DNA of 64,000 nt from Zingiber officinale. Taxonomy: Eukaryota; Streptophyta; Magnoliopsida; Zingiberales; Zingiberaceae. The notes under the pieces are model-generated. The model made no database searches. It was not told the origin of the DNA and saw nothing but the letters and a program-made list of their open reading frames with translations. This document shows, one piece after another, positions 1 to 10,990 of this stretch (the first letter of the stretch is position 1; each line of letters starts with the position of its first letter). The stretch spans positions 132,604,532 through 132,668,531 of the forward strand of contig NC_055996.1 of the NCBI RefSeq assembly GCF_018446385.1, written 5' to 3'. Both the position numbers and the translations under genes were made by a program.

Positions 1-952
1 TTGCTAGTATAGTCCCACCAACTCTAACTCCCGAGAAGTACTCGGTCAATGTTTATGAGTGCAATCGGCAACTTGACTTTCACTCGACTTCTTTATTTAA
101 ACTATATGCAACCAGGTGTCTAACACGTCCAATCAACTGAAACACTCGATCGAGATTGATACTTGACTTCATACTTCATTATTAATTACGAAATCAGTCT
201 TTGAGGTCAGACCTATCTGAGACCTCGATCAAATGAGCCTCTGACTTAACATTCCATTCGTGCACAAGATTAGAACTCATGATCCGATCGGCTTAGAGGT
301 CCGGTGGAATATTCTCTTATTCCAACTGATGATGACCAGCCTTGAATTTTAACTTTGACTTTAACTCTCAAAGTCAGTCAGTCTCTCCGACTTTGATCCT
401 TTTAAATGGGCCACCTTAAACACCTATCAGGTGCCCAAAAAAAATAAATAAATTTATCTGTGTATTTTTTTTTAACCTTGATTCCGTACATTGCGATAAT
501 GATAAATAATCTTTTTTATAATTTATTTATCAGATAATTTAGAATATAATTTATGTATATTTAAAGTTTAAATATTTAAATTATTAAAAAAATAAACCAC
601 CTTAATAGGAATTTTCTCATGAAGCACTTGATATTTAATATATAAAAAATGAGTACATTTCAATCTAGGAGTTAACTCCACGATGATTAATTTTGCACAA
701 TTAATCATTTTGAAATATATTTTAATCAATTGGAAGCTAGTAAGATAGAATTATTAGGGAAATATTTATAAATATCTTAGGATCTTTGAATTGACATGAT
801 TTTACAGAAGTAATATTGAAACTCCTTTTTTACAAGTGCTTGCATTACTCAAAGATCAAAAGTAGTTGGGAAAAAAAATTGAATATATCTAACTCAAACT
901 TTTAAACTCTTGATAATCTCTTTTACTTAGTTTGAATTATATATATATATAT
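1..952. other. AT-rich spacer, no gene seen
   Basis: The first ~430 bases have mixed composition and read like decayed repeat DNA, with no coding similarity I can recognise. From 430 on it is very AT-rich with A and T runs and a short (AT)n stretch near 940-955. I see no gene. Confidence 0.6.
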
Positions 953-960
953 ATGATTTT

Positions 961-1004
961 GATATACTGTGCGAAGTGCACAGTCCCGCGTCGTGCAGTA
1001 TATC
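961..1004. mobile_element. 44-bp micro-palindromic insertion with 8-bp direct repeats
   Basis: A 44-base GC-richer segment begins GATATACTG and ends CAGTATATC, giving ~10-base inverted ends. It is flanked on both sides by the same 8 bases, ATGATTTT (953-960 and 1005-1012). The arrangement looks like a tiny foldback element with a target-site duplication; 8 bp would suit a hAT-type transposase. In an AT-rich context the flanking repeat could be chance, so the element call is inference. Confidence 0.45.
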
Positions 1005-1114
1005 ATGATTTTTTTTATTTTGATTAAAAAAATAAATAAATATATTAATTTTGATTTAAAAAAATAAATAAAATGGGATATAGGCATCCTAATTGGGATA
1101 TAATTTTTTAGTTA

Positions 1115-1735
1115 ATTTTTTTTTTAAGATTTTACTTCTAGGGTTTAGATTTTCCAATTGGATTATAGTATTTAGTTAAAAAAATTAAAAATAAAATAAA
1201 TTTAAGTATTTACGGAGTATTGTAATATGTTAAGGGGATATCGTCACGTATTAGCTACTTATATAAAGAAATATTATTTTTTTTTAATTAAAATGTCTGT
1301 GTTTTGCTATTTTTTTTAATTTTGAATAAAAAAAATAATTAATTTTTTTTTAGATTTTATTTCTAGGGTGCAGGCTTTGGGTTATAGTATCAAATTTATT
1401 TTTGTTTTAAGATTTTACCTCTATGGTTCAGGCTTTGGGTTATAGTATTAAAGCTATTTTTTTTTTTAGAATTTACCTCTAGGGTTCAGGCTTTGGGTTA
1501 TAGTATCAAAGCGATTTTTTTTTTTAGATTTTACCTCTAGGGTTCAGACTTTGGGTTATAGTATCAAAGTTATGTTTTTTAGATTTTACTTCTAGGGTTC
1601 AGGCTTCCCAATTAGATTATAATGTTTGGTTTTAAAAAAAATTAAAATAAAATTAATTTAAGGATTTATTGAGTATTGTAATATGTTGAGAGAATATGTT
1701 AATGTATTAAAAATTTATATAAGGAAATATTAATT
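1115..1735. repeat. 58-bp tandem repeat inside a ~160-bp duplication
   Basis: Five units share the core TAGGGTTCAGGCTTTGGGTTA, recurring at about 1371, 1429, 1487, 1545 and 1600 (period 58, last 55). The block is flanked by two related ~160-base copies (about 1115-1275 and 1577-1735), both running from ATTTTACTTCTAGGGTT to a shared GAGTATTGTAATATGTT segment. It looks like a duplicated segment whose edge then expanded in tandem. No coding potential. Confidence 0.7.
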
Positions 1736-1739
1736 TTTT

Positions 1740-2724
1740 TAATTAATTTTTTTAATTTAAAATATTTAAAAAATTAAAAAAAAAAACTATTAATTGATCT
1801 CCTACACAACACGCACAAATAATCAGTATTCTTAGAATTATTTCTTATTGAAGGAAAAAAATTTTACAATACATCATAAATGAGACTAAAATATTAGACG
1901 AGTAATAATATCTTTTATATTTAAAAAGAATAAGTAACGATTATAAAAGATCCGTCTTATTATCTTTTGTAAATACACGAAATTAGTAAAATCTTTCTTG
2001 AGATGAGTAAATTTGAGATTTATGAACTGCATAACATCATTACGTTGTACTATATAAAATTTTTTATAATCGTATCCGGATTTGAGCTCAACTAATGTCA
2101 GAGCTGGACGGTCTTCTCTTCATTCGTCCATTGATAAATCTAAAAACAGGTTGACGCTCTTCAGTTAGTCAATTTCTTAAAATTTTCCGTCTCTTCCTGA
2201 TCCGCAAGGCCTAAGCAGAGCAAGTTAACGCCCAACAACTAATAATATAAATTAAAAAATAGTAAATTTTTAAATGGTAAAATAATAATTTTGAAACGTG
2301 AGGCTACGAACCCATTAATATTAAGCAGTTGAGTGAAATGCGTTATTCATTTATTTTGTTGGGTTGCTGAAAGGGATCGACCACGTGGCGACAAATAATT
2401 ATCATTTGATTACGCTAAAAATGATTACCAGCAATCGTATCGCGGGTATAAAGAGTGGTAAAAAGAGAGTAATACCCGTCAGAATAGTTTGTTGCGGGAC
2501 TCTCCGTCCTTTCCAACGATAACGTGACACGTTCACAAATTCGACGTCGGATACACCGCAGCGCTTCCTTGGTGGACCCGGCGTCGTGCCGCCCCATCGT
2601 GGCTGCAATAAATAATAATTAGTAATACACGAAAAGACGTGAAATTACGAGCCAGCGCAGCCACCCGTTCCAGCTTCAGTTTCAGAGCAGATCTTCTTGT
2701 CCATAATTTACGTATCAGGTCTAT
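1740..2724. other. AT-rich spacer
   Basis: AT-rich up to about 2080, then more balanced to 2724. The short open frames on the minus strand at 2402-2796 have no recognisable domain and overlap each other in different frames. I see no gene or named repeat. Confidence 0.5.
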
Positions 2725-2733
2725 TTTATAGAT

Positions 2734-2907
2734 CGGTAATTCTTGTTGGCCAGAATCTGGCCAACTAGAATTACCTATGCTCCAATTAAAATGCATGCAT
2801 GTACATGCATGTAATTAATGTACACAGATGATATTACCAAAATACCCATGTGTACACTTGCATGTATTGATTCTAGCTAGCCAGATTCTGGCCATTTAGC
2901 ATTACCC
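2734..2907. mobile_element. Mutator-like MITE
   Basis: A 174-bp element flanked by a perfect 9-bp duplication TTTATAGAT (2725-2733 and 2908-2916). Its ends are inverted repeats: the left begins CGGTAATTCTTGTTGGCCAG and the reverse complement of the right end begins GGGTAATGCTAAATGGCCAG, and both continue through AATCTGGC. A 9-bp duplication is the signature of Mutator-superfamily transposases. The element is too short to encode one, so it is non-autonomous. Each terminus also contains an internal palindrome around GGCCAGAATCTGGCC. Confidence 0.8.
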
Positions 2908-5583
2908 TTTATAGATTAGTTCATAATAAATTTTATCATTTAAATAGATGAAATTAATCATAATCTATCAATTATTAATTAATGGATCATTCTTTAATCT
3001 ATAATTTATGGATCAGATGATCCCATCTGTCAATTTATGAAGTTTCGAATCTCCCAATTTAATGGGAAGTGTGTCAGACATCGAGACAGTGAGGCGTTGT
3101 GCGTTTTGATTGATTGATAATTTGATCGTCACCTCCGTCCTCCCCTGAAACTCACTGTCACCTTTGACTGGCGCCGCTGCCTCTCCTTGTTGGAGAAAGT
3201 GTCAAGATGACGGTAGGGGCAGATATTAGCATTTCTGATGAGGATTTAGTCCTGCTATAGGGCGGAGCCATCCTTGGGTTAAGGTGAGCTCCAGTCCTAT
3301 CCATTTTTAAAAATTTATAAATAAAATTTTATTTCAGCCCCATATTCATTTTATTTTAACTCATATTATATATATTAATTCCATTTTAATATTTATTTTT
3401 TTGAATTATCAAAAATTTTAATTAATTCTAAATTTTCTCTCCCTGTGTGTACAGTTCTATCTGCTACACAAGTAGTTGGTGCAACCACCTTTCTTGTCCC
3501 TTCTCGCATGCGTCTAGTCGCGACTTAACTAGTACAATCACAACAAACCTTCTCCTTATTAGCGCGCTATATCTGTGGGACATTGTCGTAGCCGCGGTCA
3601 CGACCCTGTCGTCGCTACCTTCCTCCCTGACCACGACTGCATCACATTCAGTGTTATCCCCATTGATAATTTTGTTTTCGTTGTTCTTCCTGCCACAAGG
3701 TATGTCGACTCCGTCTTATCGTCACGACTTAGCTGCAACCATCGTCGTCGGAATACCAACGTCGACGATCAGCCCAGGTAATTTTAAATCTTGGATACGC
3801 CCTGGTCGTGTTGGGGGCAAAAATCCTGTCCAAAGTGCACGACAATGTGCTCCTCTCGCCGGTGAGCAGGTGCGGGATCATCAATGCCGCTTTCGTTGGT
3901 GTCCGATCGGATCGCCGCGGGAGTCGCAATGTCTTTCCTATCGGGAAGCTTCTGTAAGTTTGTTTCCACCTTTTTTTTTATCGCCAAGAAGTTCATGCTC
4001 AGCTTGCATCCATAGGAATTGATTAGTTGATACGGGATTTTTCACTCCAAATCTGTGCCTTCATCTCTTCTTATTTTAATGGACAGTTTCTTCACAAGAT
4101 TGTCCTTTTGTGCGATCCGGTCGCTTCGTTCAGTGATACAAGATTCAGTTTTAATACGCTTCAGATAATCAGATCATTAAAGGCATCTGAGCTTGCATTA
4201 AGAAGAACAATAGTTGCTGCGTTATTATCTCACATCTTTTAAGTTATCCTTTTACAGTTCGTTCGGATTTTTTAAGCATTCCTTGATGGAAGAATTCATG
4301 TGCTTCTCTTGAATTTCTTTGTTAGAACTACAAGTACTTGAATGTCCTATATAGGCTCTTCATCTAATTTAATGTTGATCATCTCTGAGTCCTTGGATTA
4401 CAGGGATTTGCGATTTATGTGTACAAGATGTGGTGGATGACTCAGAGGATGGGATCGTTTGGACGAGATATCCCATTCGAGACCCAGTTTTTGGTTGTTG
4501 AGGGCACTGATGGTTCTCATTTCCGAGAAGGAAGTGAGGATGGTGTGGGCTAAACTGTAGTCTATACTGTCTTCTTACCGATCCTTGAAGGTGCCTTCAG
4601 AGCTGTGCTCCAGGGCAACGCCAATGATGAACTAGAGATTTGCTTGGAAAGTGGTAAGCAATCTGTCAATTTCTTTGCTAAATATTTCAATTTCTTGATA
4701 AATCTGGAGAAAATTGTTCGCTCTGTAAAAGTTGGTATACCTGTGATTTTGCCATATGAAATTTGAAGGTTCCCATTTGGTTCTAGTGGCAGCTGGCTCA
4801 GACCCATTCGAGGTTATTAGAGGGCAATCAAGTGAGTCATTATGAGACAATTGAGTTCATTTTCTTCTTCTTCTTCTTCAGATCAATAGCAAAAAAAGGA
4901 GTCGGAATGTAGATCTGGATTTACTCACAACTTCTAGTCAGCTTTGCTAGATGCTTGTAATCTCAAAATTTCTGTTGAACCCTTCAATTGTTCTTCTTGG
5001 TCACAAGTAGAACATACCATTAAAATTTACTGGTTAATTTGGTTGTCATGATCTCCTTGTTTAGCTGTTGAATTAACTTTGTTGTGCTAAACAGGATAGT
5101 CGAAAAGCACCTGCAGACATTTTCACATCTAGAGAGAAAAAAGGTAAATGATCTCTCTCGTTAGTTCAAATGGGCTGGCATATATTCTCACAAAAATGAA
5201 GAAAAAACATCGAGTGAAGTAAGATATCTTTAAATTGTTATATTACAAACTTGTTTTGCATTTTTAAGTGAATTAAATTACTTACTCAACAGATACGTTT
5301 ATGTGTGGCATGCAATAACTGGGTACTGGGGTGGCTTAAAGCTAGGCGTTGATGGAATGGAACATTATGATTCAAAGATGCAGTATCCAGTTTCATCGCT
5401 TGAAGTTCAGTCTAATGAAAACTGTGATTGTTTGAACAGCTTGACAAAAAAATGGCCTTGGCCTTGTCAACCCTAAGAAAGTCTATAGTTTTTACAATGA
5501 GCTTCACTCATATCTCGCATCGGCTGGGATTGATGGAGTTAAAGTAGATGTACAAAACATTCTTGAAACACTAGGAGCAAGTC

Positions 5584-5861
5584 TGCTGATAACATTAGTC
5601 TGTTAGTGGGCATGTTTTAATTGAGTTAGTGGAGAGAAATAATAGGGTAATGGATGCAATGTGGTGTTAGTGGATCAATAAGTTGGCAAGTTGAGTTAAT
5701 GGTGGAGGATAGTGGTTAATGTTGTGGTGTTTGAGTTAGTGGATTTTTTTAATACGTGATGTATTAGCCTATAAATAGAATATGTAATGATAAATGAATG
5801 TGTGTGAAAAACTTATTTTTTTATCCTCCTTGTGTCCTCGACTCGTCTATTTTTCTTATCA
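5584..5861 (+). repeat. 5' LTR of the 5584-10429 copia element
   Basis: 278 bp, TG...CA bounded. It holds a possible TATA (CTATAAATAG near 5770) before the U5 end. It pairs with 10150-10429. Confidence 0.9.
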
Positions 5862-5892
5862 GTGGTATCAGAGCAAGGTTTCGAAGAGAGTT

Positions 5893-8800
5893 ATGTCTTC
5901 TGAAAATTTTGTACAACTTGTCATTCCTCGATTTGATGGTGACTATGACCATTGGAGCATGCTCATGGAGAATTTGTTAAGATCCAAAGAATATTAGACG
6001 GTCGTGATTTCTGAAGCAGCAGAACCGATAGAAGGTGTTGCGCTAACAGATGCACAATTGAAAGATCTTAAAGCAAAGAATTATCTCTTCCAAGCTATTG
6101 ATCGCTCAATCTTGGAAACCATTCTCTGCAAGGATACTGCCAAAGAAATCTGGGATTCTATGAAAAAAAAATACCAAGGTATGACAAAAGCTAAGAGGCA
6201 GCAGCTTCAAGTACTTCATTCGGAGTTCGAAATGCTCCGAATGAAATCGGGAGAATCCGTTTTAGATTATTTTTCAAGAATGATGACAATCGTCAACAAA
6301 ATATGGATCCTTGGCGACAAGACAGAGGATGTTCTCATCATCGAAAAATTTCTTCGATCTATGACACCAAAATTTAATTTTGTTATCTGTGCCATTAAAA
6401 AAGCAAATGATGTAACTCCACTTTCAATTGATGAATTACAAAGTTCATTATTAGTACATGAGCAGAAAATCAATCAATATGAAAAAGAGGAGCAAGCATT
6501 GAAGGCTTTATCAAAAAATCACTCTACAAATGTGGAACCGCCACATCAGCGACCCCCCTAGAGCCGGTCCCACGGATATGGAGAGAGGTAAATGCAGGTG
6601 CACAGCTGAAAGCGCATAGCCGGGACGCTAACCCCAGGCAATGACACCCCGATGATCGAACCCTGGACCTTTCGGCCACGAAACCATGCGCCCCCAGCTG
6701 TGCTAGAAAATCACTCTACAAATGGTAGAAGTGATAGAGGACGAGGAAGAGGCAGAGGACGAGGAAGAGGAAGAGGAAGAGGAGGTAGAAACAATAATGA
6801 TTATGGGAACTAACAACAGAATCAACACCAAAAAAATTATTTTCAAAAAAGAGATAGAGAACGTGGAGGTCATTATTCTACAAGTAATAGAACAAAGTTA
6901 GTAGACAAGTCTAATGTTAATGTTACCGATGTCATAGGTATGATCATTATAGATCAGAATGTTATACTAATTTGAAGAAACAAAATGAAGATCAGACTAA
7001 CTTTGCAGAAGAAGAAGAAGTATCTCTTTTAATGATATGCCATGAGAAAGAGAAAACTCAACGAAATATATGGTATTTAGATACAGGCTACAGCAATCAC
7101 ATGTGTGGAGAAAATAATACATTTTCAGACTTAGGTGAATCCTTTCGCAGTTCTATCAAATTTGACGACAATTTTACAATTTCTGTTATGGGAAAAGGAA
7201 AGGTAATCATACAAGCAAAAGGAGATTCTACCCATATTATCTCTAATGTTCTTTTTGTGCCAGATTTAAAGACTAGTTTGCTTAGTGTGGGTCAATTATA
7301 AGAAAAAGGATATGAAATTGCTATTAAAGAAGGAGTTTGTCAGATTTAAGATGTAAAGTTGGGCGTAAGTTAACATGACAGCAAATCATATGTTTCTGCT
7401 TTATCTTCATACTACATCACATTCATGTTTTTCAGCAAAATTTGATGATGAGGCATGGTTATGGCACTTTCGCTACGGACATCTAAATTTTGGTGGATTG
7501 AAAGCACTAAAACAGAAGAATATGGTGATCGGTATTCCTCAAATTACAACTCCTCAAGTTTGTGAAGAATGTGTTGTTAGCAAACAACACCGTAATCAAT
7601 TCCCACAAGGAAAATCTTAGAGAGCAAAGGCGGAATTGGAGCTCGTTCATTCAGATATTTGCGGACCAATAACACCGCATTCTAATGGAGGTGAAAGATA
7701 CATAATTACCTTTATTGATGATTATAACCGCAAAATATAAATTTATTTGTTGTAAGAAAAATCTGAAGCCTTTAAAACTTTCAAAATATAAAATACTTGT
7801 CGAGAAAGAAATTGGCAACTCTATTAAAGTTCTACGGTTAGATCATGGTGGAGAATATAACTTCCATAAATTTATAAAGTTTTGTACGAATCATGGAATC
7901 AAGAGGCAACTTACAACAACTTACACACCTCAACAGAATGGTGTATGCGAGAGGAAGAACCATGCTATTATGAATATGGTGCGAAGCCTTCTAACGACAA
8001 GTGGTATTCCTAAAAGTTTTTTACCAAAAGCAGTTAATTGGAGCATCCATATATTAAACAGAAGTCCTACATTATTTGTTCAAAACATGACACTGGAGGA
8101 AGCCTAGAGTGGAAAAAAATCGACTATTGATCATTTTCGGATTTTTGGATGTATCGCTTATGCTCATATTCCAGATGAAAGGAGAAAGAAGCTAGATAAC
8201 AAAGGTGAAAAATACATTTTTCTTGGTATGAGTAATACATCAAAAGCTTATAGATTATATAATCCTTGCACTAAGAAAATCATCATAAGTCGTGATGTTA
8301 TTTTTAATGAAAAAGACACTTGGCCATGGAATCAAAATGGTGTTAAAAAAATTATCCCGGTTGATTTTGATAATAATGAGAAAGTACAACAGCCTATGGA
8401 GGATGAGCAACATGAGGAAGTCAAACAAATTATTCTTATAACAGATCAAAGTTTGGTTGAAGCAGAATCACAAAAGTCACAACGTGTTCGAAGAAGACTA
8501 ACATGGATGTCTGATTATGAGGTGACTGTAATTGATCAAGGTGATAATCCTCTTACATATTTTGCTTTGTTTTCATATTGTGACCCCACTATCTTTGAAG
8601 TGACTGTTAAAGAATTAAAATGGAGAAAAACTATGGATGATGAAATTATAGCAATTGAAAAAAATAATACATGGGAGTTATGTGATCTTCCCAAAGGGAA
8701 AAAGACAATTGTTGTAAAGTGGGTTTACAAGACAAAGCTAAATGAACATGGTGAGATTGACAAATACAAAGCACGTTTGGTGGTGAAGGGCTATAAGCAA

Positions 8801-10099
8801 GAGTTTGGTGTTGACTATAAAGAAGTTTTTGCTCCTATAGTAAGGCATGATACAATCAGAGTGGTGATAGCGATGGCGACACAAAATTCATGGCCTATCT
8901 TTCAATTGGATGTAAAATCGGCATTCCTCCATGGAGATTTGAAAGAAGAGGTATTTATCGATCAACCTCCGGATTATGTGAAATTTGGTAATGAGCATAA
9001 AGTTTATAAATTATGAAAAGCTCTATATGGATTAAAACAAACCCCATAGGCTTGGTATAATCGTATAGAAGCATATTTTTTGAAGGAATGCTTTCAAAAG
9101 TGCTCTTTTGAACATACTCTTTTTATTAAGATTGATGAAGGAGGAAAAATATTGATAGTTTGTTTATATGTAAATGACTTATTCTACACTAGAAATAGTA
9201 TATCTATATTTGAAAATTTTTAAAAATTTATGATGAAAGAATTTGAAATGTCTGATCTTGGTATGATGCAGTATTTCCTTGGTATTGAAGTGGTGCAAGC
9301 TTCTGTTGAAATTTTTATATCTCAAAGAAGATATGTGCAAGAAATTTTGGACAGGTTTCAAATGAAAGATTGTAATTCTGTAAATACTCCTTCTAAGTTT
9401 TGAGTGAAGTTACATAAAGATATTCGAGGAAAGAAAGTTGATGCCACACTTTATAAATAGATAGTGGGGAGTTTAATGTATTTGATAGCAATGAGACATG
9501 ATATTATGCATGCTGTAAGTATGATTAGTAGATACATGGATTGTGCTACAGAAATGCATCTCTTAGCTACAAAGAGAATTTTTCGGTACTTGCAAAGCAC
9601 TAAAGAGTTTGGGTTGTTTTATAAAAAGGGAGAAAAGTCAGATTTATTTGGTTTTACAGACAATGATTATACAGAAGATCTAGATGATCGAAAAAGTACA
9701 TCTGGGTACATTTTCATGTTCTTCGAAAAAATAATCAATCGTTATATTATCATCCACGGAAGCTGAGTTGTTGCTGCAACATTTTGTGCTTGTCAAGCTA
9801 TTTGGCTAAAGAAAATTCTTACAGAATTATATTTCAAAGAGAATGGACCTATTCAGATTTATTGTGACAATAGTTGATCAATAAAACTTTCTAAAAATTC
9901 AGTGCTACATGGTTGAAGTAAACACATAGATGTGAGGTATCATTTCCTGAGAAATCTCACAAATGATGAAGTCATTAATCTTATTTACTGCAAAAACGAG
10001 AATCAAATTACTGATATACTAACCAAGCCTCTCAAATTTGCTACGTTTCAAAAGCTCAGAAAGCTACTTGGTGTTTCTACATGGAATTTAAAAGTTTGA
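5893..10099 (+). pseudogene. Copia gag-pol reading frame, inactivated
   Basis: Gag starts at the ATG at 5893 (MSSENFVQLVIPRFDG), meets a TAG at 5995, and continues in the same frame to the SINE at 6533. After it come an RG-rich tract (6727-6790) and a CCHC zinc knuckle (6921-6962, CYRCHRYDHYRSEC) in a shifted frame. Protease: WYLDTGYSNHMCG (6972-7301). GAG-pre-integrase: WLWHFRYGHLN with CEEC (7375-7620). Integrase catalytic blocks HSDICGP, LRLDHGGEY and QQNGVCERKN lie between 7640 and 7960. RT: QLDVKSAFLHGDLKEEVF ends at a TGA near 9014-9016, and the usual YVDD is YVND (about 9167-9178), losing a catalytic aspartate. RNase H runs about 9464-10098 and still reads DILTKPL. At least eight stops or frameshifts make it non-autonomous. 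Confidence 0.9.
6533..6706 (-). mobile_element. tRNA-derived SINE inserted in copia gag
   Basis: A 174-bp insertion bounded by a perfect 18-bp duplication AAAATCACTCTACAAATG (6515-6532 and 6707-6724). On the minus strand it carries a pol III B box GGTTCGATCAT (complement of 6652-6662) and an A-box-like GGGGCGCATGGTTT upstream of it, the order of a tRNA-derived SINE. It contains no reading frame. Insertion plus duplication adds 192 bases, a multiple of three, so the gag frame is kept across it. It is not the Au family found at 45707. A decayed relative lies at 17329-17483. Confidence 0.85.
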
Positions 10100-10149
10100 C
10101 TCTTTTTAAACTGATTATTACATTTGGAATATCAGTTTAAGGGAGAGAT

Positions 10150-10429
10150 TGTTGATAAAATTAGTATGTTAGTGGACATGTTTTAATTGAGTTAGTGGAG
10201 AGAAATAATAGGGTAATGGATGTAATGTGGTGTTAGTGGGTCAATGAGTTGACAAGTTGAGTTAATGGTGGAGGATAATGGTTAATGTTGTGGTGTTAGT
10301 GGAGTTAGTGAGTTTTTTTAATATGTGATGTATTAGCTTGTAAATAGGATATGTAATGATCAATGAATGTATGTGAAAATTTTATTTTTTATCCTCCTTG
10401 TGTCCTTGACTCGTCTATTTTTCTTGTCA
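10150..10429 (+). repeat. 3' LTR of the 5584-10429 copia element
   Basis: 280 bp, TGTTGATAAAA to CTTGTCA, preceded by a purine tract. It differs from the left LTR by scattered substitutions and small indels, so the insertion is not recent. Confidence 0.9.
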
Positions 10430-10990
10430 AGGTCACGGTGGAAGAGTAAAGCTAGCCAGGAAATACCATCAAGCTTTGGAAGCCTCTATTGCATGAGCCA
10501 CAACACTGATAATTTATATAGTTAAAATTCTTAGTTTCTAGCACGGAAAAGGTTTGTTTTTTCCAAATTACTGATTGGCGAACAACTTTGTTCGATCTCT
10601 ATACAGCTCAAAGAGAGCAGCTATTATAAGAGCTTCCGATGACTTCTGGCCAAGAGATCCAGCTTCTCACATTCTTCACATTGCATCCGTTGCATATAAC
10701 TCTGTTTCCTTGGAAAATTCATGCAGCCTGACTGGGATATGTTCCATGTAGCAAAACAAAAACTTTCGATGTGAGGTGATATGGAGCAATGCAATTTTTT
10801 TGTTGTGAGAAAACAAAGAAAGCTTTATATTGATCATGCCTTTCGATGCCGTGACAAGCCTGGGAATCATGATTTTGATTTGTTACAGAAGCTTGTGCTC
10901 ACAGATGGATCGATCTTGAGGACGAAACTTCCAGGAAGGCCTACGAGGGACTGCTTGTTTTCAGACCCTTGTAGGGATGGCAAGAGGTGA

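Larger units (their letters stand above)
5584..10429 (+). mobile_element. Ty1/copia LTR retrotransposon, decayed, inserted in the raffinose synthase pseudogene
   Basis: Left LTR 5584-5861 and right LTR 10150-10429 are clearly similar copies beginning TGCTGATAA/TGTTGATAA and ending TTATCA/TTGTCA. Next to the left LTR is the primer-binding site TGGTATCAGAGC (5863-5874), the plant initiator-tRNA-Met type. Before the right LTR is a purine tract TTAAGGGAGAGA. The 5-bp duplication AAGTC/AGGTC (5579-5583 and 10430-10434, one mismatch) cuts the host frame at LETLGA|GHGG. The domain order gag, protease, integrase, RT, RNase H fits copia. Confidence 0.93.
3207..10990 (+). pseudogene. Raffinose synthase (galactinol-sucrose galactosyltransferase, RFS1/SIP1-like) pseudogene split by a copia element
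   Basis: The intact enzyme (glycoside hydrolase family 36) moves galactose from galactinol to sucrose in the cytosol. Fragments appear in family order: N-terminus MTVGADISISDEDLVLL from the ATG at 3207; DNV plus NAAFVGV and RNVFPIGKLL (about 3811-3955); WWMTQRMG to ELEICLESG (about 4385-4651, ending at a GTAAGC donor); AAGSDPFEVI (4788-4832); VEKHLQTFSH (about 5095-5140); YVYVWHAITGYWGG to [14 protein letters not shown] (about 5290-5583). After the retroelement it resumes with GHGGRVKLARKYHQALEASI (10430), then [23 protein letters not shown] and [14 protein letters not shown], ending near 10990. In-frame stops and frameshifts are common. The segment after VEKHLQTFSH that normally holds the WFGWCTWDAFY and DDGWQS motifs is absent, as is the C-terminus. 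About 530 unrelated bases separate the N-terminal pieces. It cannot make an enzyme. Confidence 0.88.

Noticed and set aside
3447-4022. 191-codon plus-strand open frame
   Set aside because: It crosses the unidentified segment and the raffinose synthase remnant in the wrong frame; the NAAFVGV...FPIGKLL match lies in another frame.
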